Source of the DNA: Candidatus Cloacimonadota bacterium
Lineage (GTDB): Bacteria; Cloacimonadota; Cloacimonadia; Cloacimonadales; JAFGVF01
DNA length: 12,789 nucleotides
Assembly (NCBI GenBank): GCA_016938155.1
Contig: JAFGVF010000252.1
Location: 1-12,789, forward strand
Direction: 5' to 3'
Shown here: positions 1 through 6,700 of the stretch, piece after piece
How positions within the stretch are numbered: the first letter of the stretch is position 1
Layout of the letters: every line of letters starts with the position of its first letter
Made by a program: the position numbers and the translations under genes
The notes under the pieces: generated by a model
Database searches by the model: none
What the model was told of the DNA's origin: nothing
What the model saw: only the letters and a program-made list of their open reading frames with translations

Positions 1-216
1 ATCATGAGATTCGGATGCATCAATATCTACCGTTTGCAGGAAATGAGTTCCTACAAATCCGTTAAACCCATCGCAATTGGAACTGATCCATTTCAGGTTA
101 TCATAACTACCAATTAGATAAGGGTCTGTTTCAGTGCCTGTTCCATTTGGCAGTACGCCATCTGCAAACAGAAATGCAGTAAACAATAAGCATGCAAGTA
201 AAAGTATCTTTCTCAT
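1..216 (-). CDS. Secreted Glug-type surface protein, N-terminal 72 residues only (cut by window edge)
   Basis: This is the 5' end of a gene that continues beyond position 1. The ATG lies at 214-216, and 72 codons are open to the window edge. The protein starts MRKILLLACLLFTAFLFADG, a signal peptide with likely cleavage after LFA (residue 18). GTGTETDPYLI follows, then a stretch with LKWIS, HFLQTVDIDA and SES. The same order (G-TETDPYLI, DNL-W-S, FLQT-DIDA) opens the complete Glug protein just upstream, so the two are tandem paralogues. The family normally continues into Glug repeats and a C-terminal sorting domain, but those parts are outside the window. The start is fixed by a GGGAGG ribosome site four bases upstream. 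The gene is probably co-transcribed with its neighbour, 24 bp away. No function beyond secreted surface protein can be assigned. Confidence 0.85.
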   Translation of the reverse strand, partial: MRKILLLACLLFTAFLFADGVLPNGTGTETDPYLIGSYDNLKWISSNCDGFNGFVGTHFLQTVDIDASESHD

Positions 217-220
217 AATA

Positions 221-227
221 TCCTCCC
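221..227 (-). promoter_or_regulatory. Ribosome binding site of the partial Glug-type gene
   Basis: On the minus strand GGGAGGA lies four bases before the ATG at 216. It is nearly identical in sequence and spacing to the site before the upstream paralogue. It decides the start and shows the 24-bp junction is a normal intra-operon gap. Confidence 0.75.
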
Positions 228-240
228 AATTTCGTATAAA

Positions 241-2805
241 TTATTTGATTAGCATCATTTTCTTGGTGCTGCTTCCCGTCTTAGATTCCAGACGATAGAA
301 GTAAACTCCCGAAGCTACCGATTTATTGTTTTTATCAACACCCTGCCAGATAACCTTATGCTCACCTGTAGCGAACTTAGGATAGCTCTGCACTACCTGC
401 CCCTTAATATTGTATATCTTCAGCAAAGCAACATCGTTCTTCTTCACACTGAAGCTAATCGTTGTTTCCGGATTGAAGGGATTGGGAAAGTTGTTATACA
501 GTTTCGTTTGTAATTCAGGGGTTGGAATTACCTCTTCTTCATTACCTACCGATTGTTCTAACTCAACAAGATAAGGATAACCATTATTTAAGTCAGGATT
601 GATTGTCCAGATGTCTTCTGTCCCGTTTGCTGTTTCACCGAGGAAGTCCCATCCGATATCGGAGTATGTTGAGAGTGTTTGCATTTCTTGAATTGTTGCG
701 CCTATAAGGTTAGTTACAGTACCGGAATCATTTCCAATACCAATATTCAAAGTATTAATATCAGTATTCCAGACACAATTCTGAATTAATCCGTTTGCAA
801 CCTCACCAATAAATCCACCACACTGATTTACTGTCCCTAATCCATCTGTTATCACTGTAGCAAGCGTAAAGCTGTTTTCGATCACAGAATTAGTTATAGT
901 ATTACCGGCAAATCCACCGATTTCACGATTTGAAATATCCATATAGAACACTCCGACTACAGAACCCATTGCATAACAATTACTGACAGTAGAATTGGCT
1001 TCATTTCCTCCGATAAAACCACCAATGGTAAATGCTCCACGAACCCTTGCCATTGAGAAGGAATTTGATACATAGCAGTTTGAACTTAGTCCAACTAATC
1101 CGCCACAACATGTCAATCCATCAACAGAGCCTATATGATAAGAACTTATGATACTCGAATCTAAAGCAAACCCAATCATTCCTCCCACAAGCCTTCCTCC
1201 ATTGTAAGCAAGCATACCAAAATCATTACAATATGCTTCTACACGACCTGTTACATTACAATATGAATAGCAATTTAGAACATTACAGTTTTCGATTGAA
1301 CCGCAAAGAGCACCTGTATAATCTAACCCTGATACAGAAATATTTGTTAATATCGCTCCCGAAATTGCTCCTGAAGTTGTCATTGAACCGACTACTCCTC
1401 CCGTATTATTGTTTCCATGAACTGACCCACCGTTAAGAGTAATATTTGATAAATTCCCATCATTCAACAATCCACAGACAATTCCAGTTCTGTCACCACC
1501 AATTACATCTGCATTAGTAAACTGCAGATCTGAAATTGTGCAACCGCTTGCATAGGCAAAAAAGCCATTAGTACCATTACCATTAAGTGCTAAGTTGCTT
1601 ATTTCATTGTTATTGCCATAGAAGTCAGCATACAATGTTGGAATATAAAAGTTTTGGTTTGAAGATAGATCAATGTTTGCATTGAGAGAGAATCTGATAT
1701 CAGGAATTGTGCCGAACAACAAGAGCTTTTGTAAATCATCAAATGAGTTTAGCTGATAAGAAGAACCATCATAGTTTAAATAGGTATCAATATCCATATT
1801 ATCTACTTCCATACCGTTAGCAATCCAATCGGTATAGAGATCATTTGGTAGGGCATTAGATGAAAACTGGTGTCCCCCGTTTATTACAACTTCCTCATAA
1901 TTAAAGTAGCAGTTATTATTAGAATTTTCCTCAAAGTCTTTCCCAAAGAAACTATTTGTCGGGGTGCAATTTAAAGCACCGGAGAAGGTACAGTATGAAA
2001 AGCTTGATTCATTGTTTAAAGCAAAAGCAATTAATCCGTAACCGGAAATTGTACCTGTACTTGAGCATGAAGTTACTGTGTTTCCACCGCATAGCCCAAG
2101 CACCCCACCACATACTGCTAAAAATCCAGTGGCAGTACCGGAAAAAATACAGTCACTAATTTCACTGTCACGACATGATCCCACAATCCCCCCTCCGTAA
2201 TTATACCATGTACCAGATTGAAGTTCTTGTCCCTCAGCATGAACAGTACAGTCAGAAAAACAATTAACAATAATACAATCATTTGCGTTACCTATTAATC
2301 CTCCTGTACATCCTCCAGAAACAGAACCTGAAGAAGAGCAATCAGTAATTGTACAGTTAAGAGCTGTTCCGATTAATCCGCCTGTTGATGAATTTCCATT
2401 AGTAAAAATGTGAATATCTTGTAATGTTAAATCTAAAATAGACGAATCATCTGCTCTCATAAACATTCCTATTGGAGAATTATTTTGATTAGTCTTATGA
2501 ATATACAGGTTTAAAATGGAATGCCCATTCCCTGAATATCTACCGGTAAAATAAGGGGATGTCCCTATCGGGTTAAACCCGTCTCCCCCATTCCAGTTCT
2601 CAGTAGCTGTAGCGTCAATATCTTCTGTCTGAAGAAAATTAGCATTATCATTCCAAACATCAGGAGTTGTGCTTAGCCATAACAGATTATCAAGGCTGGA
2701 TATTAAGTATGGGTCGGTTTCTGTTCCTAATCCGATTGGTTGTACACCATCGGCAAAAATAATTGCATAAGTAACCAGAAATACGAATAAAAATATCTTT
2801 CTCAT
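241..2805 (-). CDS. Secreted Glug-repeat beta-solenoid surface protein with C-terminal sorting domain (854 aa)
   Basis: Residues 1-18 are a signal peptide (MRKIFLFVFLVTYAIIFA, then DG). Residues 28-102 are the cap module often seen before Glug repeats: TETDPYLI, LLWLS, FLQTEDIDA, NPIG, FTGRYSGNGHSI. Residues 110-300 and 405-690 carry repeated GG(L/V/F)(I/V)G turns followed by NC-I--C-type strands, matching the Glug motif that builds right-handed beta-helices. A second, diverged cap (SSYQLNSFDDLQ, LNANIDL, ADFYGNNNEISNL) sits at 345-405. Residues 769-854 are a FlgD-Ig-like/Por-type sorting domain (FPNPFNP, IYNIKGQ, SGVYFYRL, KKMMLIK end), which targets family members for export and surface retention. 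I chose MRKIF over an in-frame ATG 33 bases upstream because GGGAGG precedes it and the signal peptide starts there. The protein is likely an adhesin or surface-layer component; its ligand is unknown. All 27 cysteines fall in the repeat region. Confidence 0.9.
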   Translation of the reverse strand: MRKIFLFVFLVTYAIIFADGVQPIGLGTETDPYLISSLDNLLWLSTTPDVWNDNANFLQTEDIDATATENWNGGDGFNPIGTSPYFTGRYSGNGHSILNLYIHKTNQNNSPIGMFMRADDSSILDLTLQDIHIFTNGNSSTGGLIGTALNCTITDCSSSGSVSGGCTGGLIGNANDCIIVNCFSDCTVHAEGQELQSGTWYNYGGGIVGSCRDSEISDCIFSGTATGFLAVCGGVLGLCGGNTVTSCSSTGTISGYGLIAFALNNESSFSYCTFSGALNCTPTNSFFGKDFEENSNNNCYFNYEEVVINGGHQFSSNALPNDLYTDWIANGMEVDNMDIDTYLNYDGSSYQLNSFDDLQKLLLFGTIPDIRFSLNANIDLSSNQNFYIPTLYADFYGNNNEISNLALNGNGTNGFFAYASGCTISDLQFTNADVIGGDRTGIVCGLLNDGNLSNITLNGGSVHGNNNTGGVVGSMTTSGAISGAILTNISVSGLDYTGALCGSIENCNVLNCYSYCNVTGRVEAYCNDFGMLAYNGGRLVGGMIGFALDSSIISSYHIGSVDGLTCCGGLVGLSSNCYVSNSFSMARVRGAFTIGGFIGGNEANSTVSNCYAMGSVVGVFYMDISNREIGGFAGNTITNSVIENSFTLATVITDGLGTVNQCGGFIGEVANGLIQNCVWNTDINTLNIGIGNDSGTVTNLIGATIQEMQTLSTYSDIGWDFLGETANGTEDIWTINPDLNNGYPYLVELEQSVGNEEEVIPTPELQTKLYNNFPNPFNPETTISFSVKKNDVALLKIYNIKGQVVQSYPKFATGEHKVIWQGVDKNNKSVASGVYFYRLESKTGSSTKKMMLIK

Positions 2806-2808
2806 GTT

Positions 2809-2815
2809 CCCTCCC
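2809..2815 (-). promoter_or_regulatory. Ribosome binding site of the 854-aa Glug protein gene
   Basis: Minus-strand GGGAGGG lies three bases before the ATG at 2805. It overlaps the upstream alternative start region, which argues for MRKIF as the true N-terminus. Confidence 0.75.
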
Positions 2816-2873
2816 AAAATGTGGGTATATAAAAACAAACCTAATAATACTACCTTTATTCAACTACGATTCA

Positions 2874-2902
2874 AAAATACATATATTGTTTTATGGTGTC
2901 AA
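2874..2902 (-). promoter_or_regulatory. Candidate sigma70-type promoter for the Glug operon
   Basis: On the minus strand a perfect TTGACA (2902-2897) is followed, after exactly 17 bases, by TATTTT (2879-2874), four of six matches to TATAAT. Transcription would begin near 2867 and leave a leader of about 60 bases. Promoter consensus in this lineage is not well known, so the call rests on the E. coli-like match alone. Confidence 0.45.
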
Positions 2903-3059
2903 GATAATTATTTGTATATGTTTTCATTTGACTCGTCTAATTTTGTGGGTGCCATTTTTCAACATCAAATTCTGCTCAATGACTTGATTTACATTTCAAA
3001 ACCTGTCTTTGGAGATTATTAGGGCATCAGGGTGTATTCGCTGTTATTATCCATCACAA

Positions 3060-3114
3060 CATCTTATACACACTTAATAGACTCCTTATAGACACCTTAT
3101 GCTCTCCTTATGAA
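3060..3114. repeat. Five imperfect 11-bp tandem units in exact phase
   Basis: Read in consecutive 11-mers from 3060, the plus strand gives CATCTTATACA, CACTTAATAGA, CTCCTTATAGA, CACCTTATGCT and CTCCTTATGAA. The core CCTTAT recurs at 3084, 3095 and 3106, and TCTTAT occurs at 3062. The period is not a multiple of three, so this is not coding. The helical phasing suits a multi-site protein-binding array. The first unit contains TTATACACA, a perfect match to the bacterial DnaA-box consensus TTATNCACA. Confidence 0.6.
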
Positions 3115-3126
3115 ATCATAAGGTGT
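3092..3126. repeat. Perfect 10-bp inverted repeat overlapping the 11-bp array
   Basis: ACACCTTATG (3092-3101) is the reverse complement of CATAAGGTGT (3117-3126), with 15 bases between. The left arm is the fourth unit of the 11-bp array, and the right arm is an inverted copy in the next 11-bp register. No T-tract follows either arm, so it is more likely an operator-like dyad than a terminator. It lies about 290 bp upstream of the Glug gene start. Confidence 0.5.
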
Positions 3127-3262
3127 GTACTCGGAAATTATATACATTTCATATTGAGTGAAAACGATATTGTATAACAGCAGTGAACAGCAGAGAAAGC
3201 ACAAAATAAGAGTACAGCTAAAGCAGTATCTCCAATGCTTCTTGCATCAGACTTCCGTTATT

Positions 3263-3283
3263 CGGGCGAACGCAATTCGCCCG
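3263..3283. repeat. GGGCGAA/TTCGCCC palindromic hairpin (REP-like)
   Basis: CGGGCGAA (3263-3270) and TTCGCCCG (3276-3283) form a perfect 8-bp stem around a 5-base loop, CGCAA. It is markedly more GC-rich than its surroundings. I recall palindromes of this GGGCGAA-type as dispersed intergenic elements in several bacterial genomes, but cannot confirm that here. No T-tract follows on either strand, so it is not a classic intrinsic terminator. Confidence 0.5.
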
Positions 3284-3385
3284 TACGATAACAGCAGCAC
3301 CACCTACTCCCGCATTATTGCCACTGTAGATCTGTATCTGTGATCCTTCAAATAATGGGCAGTTCATGCATTTGTTTTCCACAAG

Positions 3386-3523
3386 CCACGCACTACCCAC
3401 GCACTGTGACACCGCGTGGACACTGGGTTCACAGTGACGGCACAGCGGGATCACAGTGCGTTGTTGAATAGAAGTGTAAAAGAATAGAATAATGGACCAA
3501 ACTCTGCATAAATCGCACTGTGA
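3386..3523. repeat. Cluster of CACTGTGA octamers with inverted and direct copies
   Basis: CGCACTGTGA occurs at 3400-3409 and again at 3514-3523, and its exact reverse complement TCACAGTGCG at 3451-3460. A further TCACAGTGA lies at 3429-3437. CCACGCACT is repeated at 3386-3394 and 3397-3405 with an 11-bp step. CCACGC (3397-3402) can also pair with GCGTGG (3414-3419). No gene was found to explain the arrangement. It could be a regulator-binding cluster or part of a dispersed non-coding repeat. Confidence 0.5.
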
Positions 3524-3681
3524 ATCGGTAAACAATATCCCCAAAAGAGGTATAAATGCCCCGAAATTGAGATACAGATGCCATATAATAGCGTAAGTTA
3601 TTGCAAAAGGCACTGTGTATAAAATTCAATATTGAAAAATTATATTTGAACTAAGGCTGGCATAACCCTTTGGAAAAATCG

Positions 3682-3705
3682 AAAAAAAGCGACCCGAAGG
3701 TCGCT
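3682..3705 (-). terminator. Intrinsic terminator after the active nuclease-like gene
   Basis: On the minus strand AGCGACC, TTCG and GGTCGCT form a 7-bp stem closed by a C(UUCG)G tetraloop, a known exceptionally stable loop, and the hairpin runs straight into seven T residues. It lies about 75 bases past the stop codon at 3782 and so ends that transcript before the long intergenic region. Confidence 0.85.
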
Positions 3706-3728
3706 CAATGTTTAGTAATCAGCATATA

Positions 3729-3747
3729 TTCACCTGATCTCGGTGAA
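3729..3747 (-). other. Small 3'-UTR stem-loop before the terminator
   Basis: TTCACC (3729-3734) and GGTGAA (3742-3747) form a 6-bp stem with a 7-base loop, between the stop codon at 3782 and the intrinsic terminator. It has no T-tract. It may be a 3'-end stability element or chance. Confidence 0.3.
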
Positions 3748-3781
3748 GTATTTTACCTATTTTAAATTATCCTGAATATGC

Positions 3782-6700
3782 CTACTTTATCAAGATAGCT
3801 TTGCGTGTATCCGTTGTACTACCTGAAATCAGTCTAATGAAATAGATACCACTACTGCATTCAACATTTTTGCTATCTTTTCCATCCCAGGTAACTGTAT
3901 GGAAGCCCTCATTAACAGACCTATCAACAAGTGTGCTCATCTTCTGACCTTTGAGATTATAAATCTCAACCAAGATATTCTGAGTTCCTTTGACACTGTA
4001 TTTAATGCTTGTTGAAGGATTGAATGGATTGGGGAAAACAGAAGAAATACCGGTTGAGATAACATTGATATCGGGATTATCTTCACCATCAATCGGAGCA
4101 ATTTTTATTGAGGCGGGTCCATACATATCAGATGTACCCGAAACAGATATGGCTTCAATCCAATACCAGTATTCATAACCACTGTACACTTCCGTATCTT
4201 CAAAATTGTAAGTATTCCCATTGGAGTCATTAGTAGCACCAATGCTAACGCTCATCGACGAGGCAGCAAGAACATCTGCACTTAATCCTCTATAAATAAG
4301 GAAATGCGAAAGATTGCTTTCGGATTCCGTTTTCCAAGTTAAGTTAACAGTTTTATTTACCAGCAGTTCAGCAGTCATGAAGCTGAATTCCACAGGGAGA
4401 ATTTGATAATTATCGAGAGGTGTTATGTTTGAAATACCGGGGGTACCGGTTGTTGAACCTGATACTTCTGTCCAATCCGAAGTGACATCTGACCCGTTAG
4501 AAAGGGCATCATTTCTTTCATAAACCTTATCAGCTAAAATTGTATGAGTTGCATCGCCCATCCTATCAACAATCGCTTTAGCATTATCATCAAAGAGTTC
4601 AAAATACTCTGCACCATTTATTTGAGGAGCTCCGGCACCATTAGAACCATCTACAAAGTAGTAACCGTTGAAAGCAGGATAGGTTCCAAGTAAATCGGCA
4701 AGGGTTCCTCTTATTAATATTGCATATTCACCGGATTGTAGAGTATATTCGCCAGTCATATTAGTCACTAAATCAGTGTTTACAACATCATCAAGAACTG
4801 TTGTTTGAGTAGAATTATATTGCTTGATTGTCCACCCGCGAAGGTTTTCAGGAGCGTTTCCGGCATTAAACAACTCAATGTATGAAGCATTATAATCTGT
4901 CGGGTCTGCTACCTCTGAAATAATAACTCTTGAAGTTGCAAGGTCAGTAACACTATAGGACTGTTCATCGGACAATGTCTCTTCAGAATCATCATCAGAA
5001 GCAGCGATTATGAAGTAAACAGTTGTTCCGTCTGCTTGGGCAGGAATTGCTCCCTGATAGATTGCACCTGAAACAAATGACATAATCTCTGTATTTCCAT
5101 AAACACCGGTTGCTGTTCCCCAACGAACTTCTGCTGAAGATATAGTACCATCTGTGTCGGTAATATCTGCTGAAACAGCTACAGATTGACTGCTGGTGGG
5201 ATTACTCGGATCAGTAGAGATATTGGTGATTGCAGGTGCTTGATTGGCTGTTGGTTCAGTAACAGTAACCGTGGCAGTATCAATATCAACACCACCTTCA
5301 TCATCAGTAACTGTGAGGGTTACAACTGTTTCTCCCAATGGGAAGGAAGCTGTAGGCGAAACACCTGATGCATTTTGAACAACTCTATTTCCTTTTGAAA
5401 ATGTCATTGTATGCGAACCAAGATAAGTGAAAGTATTAGAAGAATACTGAGTCCAATCACTAACATTGTAGCTAACCGTAGGACTTGTGATATTGGCATT
5501 GCGAACCAGAGTCATGTCTGCTCCCCAGCTGGAAGTTTGATTGACTACTCCAACTACATCAATCTGTATTCCTGCTTTATATAGAGCAACACAATCGTTA
5601 CCATTAAAGTTTATGCAAGCTGAGCTTGTAGCTAAATCAACAAAGGTTTCAGCAGACAAGTTCGGAGTTCCGGAAGTACTGACAATCACATACACATCAT
5701 CATTAGCCAGTGTTCCCGATAATGATAACTCACTTCCGAAGTCACCAACTCCATTAACCTGCTTTTTAAGAGAATAGTTACTCAAATCAACTGTTGAACC
5801 TGTGCCGTTATATATTTCAATAGCCTTATTGTAGCCTGAACCTTCGACATATTCGCTGATAATCAGATCGGTAGCTCCACTGCCACCGGCTACTCCATCA
5901 TCCCATGACCATTCATAGCTGACAATGCTGCCATCGCTGTCTGTTGAGCCTGAACCATCGAGAGTTACATCAGCCCAACCGTCATAATCGCTATCCGTGC
6001 CGTTATATGGTCCGCCTGCATCTGCAATGGGGTCAACATTGATAATGGGAGATTCTATCAAATCCGCAGCAGAACGAGGATTAATGTCAAAGGCACCGTA
6101 AGAATAGTTTACTACTCCAGTTATGGAATCGAAATCATCACTTAATTCAGCTGCAGGAGAATAATTATAGATTAAATCATCTATCTCACAAGCACCACTA
6201 CCGTCATTAACACTCCACTGATTATAAGTATCCACAGTTGATGTAACAGTAACATATTCCACCGAAACAAGTACACCCTCATAAGCTTCAGATAAATCAC
6301 CCGTATTAATGACAACTGCACTAGGAAGTGGATTACTTGAGCTATCTAAATTAAAATCCGTTACACTTGATAACTGTGTAAAACTATTATATTCCTGAAC
6401 GGTAGCAGTTATTGTGATTTCGTCTCCCAATGTTGGTGAATTTGTAGAATCATACACGAAAATACCTTTCCAGGCTCCACCTTCAGGTTCACTGATAAAA
6501 TAGCCAGTTGGAGCGATAGCAGTTACGATGCCGGTTGTTGTTACTATTTGTCCGGTATAAATGGAAGCATCATCAGTCAATGGTGAAGCCACATACTGAA
6601 TGTCATATATATCTACAATAGGTTGCCAAATGGCATAAACCCACTCAGGATGGTCAATAAATGGATTACGATTCCCTTGGTAAGTAAAAATTACATTATT

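Larger units (their letters stand above)
2806..3781. other. Long intergenic region without a convincing gene
   Basis: About 980 bp separate the Glug gene start from the stop of the downstream nuclease gene. Short open frames exist on both strands, but none has a ribosome site, a protein-like composition or a recognisable family. The part from about 3255 to 3470 is visibly richer in G and C than its AT-rich surroundings and is dense in short repeats and dyads. Listed separately are a promoter, an 11-bp phased repeat, inverted repeats, a hairpin, an octamer cluster and a terminator. The AT-rich stretch from about 3620 to 3680 shows nothing further. Confidence 0.8.

Noticed and set aside
185..216. 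Lipobox (LLAC) in the partial Glug-type protein
   Set aside because: The Cys is at residue 9, inside the hydrophobic core and followed by another hydrophobic run ending FLFADG, so ordinary signal peptidase cleavage is more likely.
2806..2838. 11-codon N-terminal extension of the 854-aa Glug protein
   Set aside because: It contains the ribosome site GGGAGG itself and would bury the signal peptide.
2804..3022. 72-codon plus-strand frame upstream of the Glug gene
   Set aside because: It overlaps the Glug promoter and ribosome site on the other strand, with no start signal or recognisable sequence.
3060..3114. Array considered as a CRISPR
   Set aside because: Units are only 11 bp and adjacent, with no spacers and no cas genes nearby.
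3218..3613. 131-codon open frame on the minus strand in the long gap
   Set aside because: It has no ribosome site, its composition is not protein-like, it runs across the GGGCGAA palindrome and the octamer cluster, and it matches no family I know. A stretch near its end (GSQIQIYSGNNAGVGG) looks faintly beta-helix-like and could be a decayed remnant, but this is too weak to call.
3429..3629. 66-codon minus-strand frame overlapping the same region
   Set aside because: It reads through the repeat cluster in another frame with no start signal; most likely chance.
2806..3781. Chromosomal replication origin
   Set aside because: DnaA-box-like sites are suggestive, but no dnaA, dnaN or other origin-linked gene is present, and genes on both sides are codirectional. 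It is kept only as a hypothesis in the findings.
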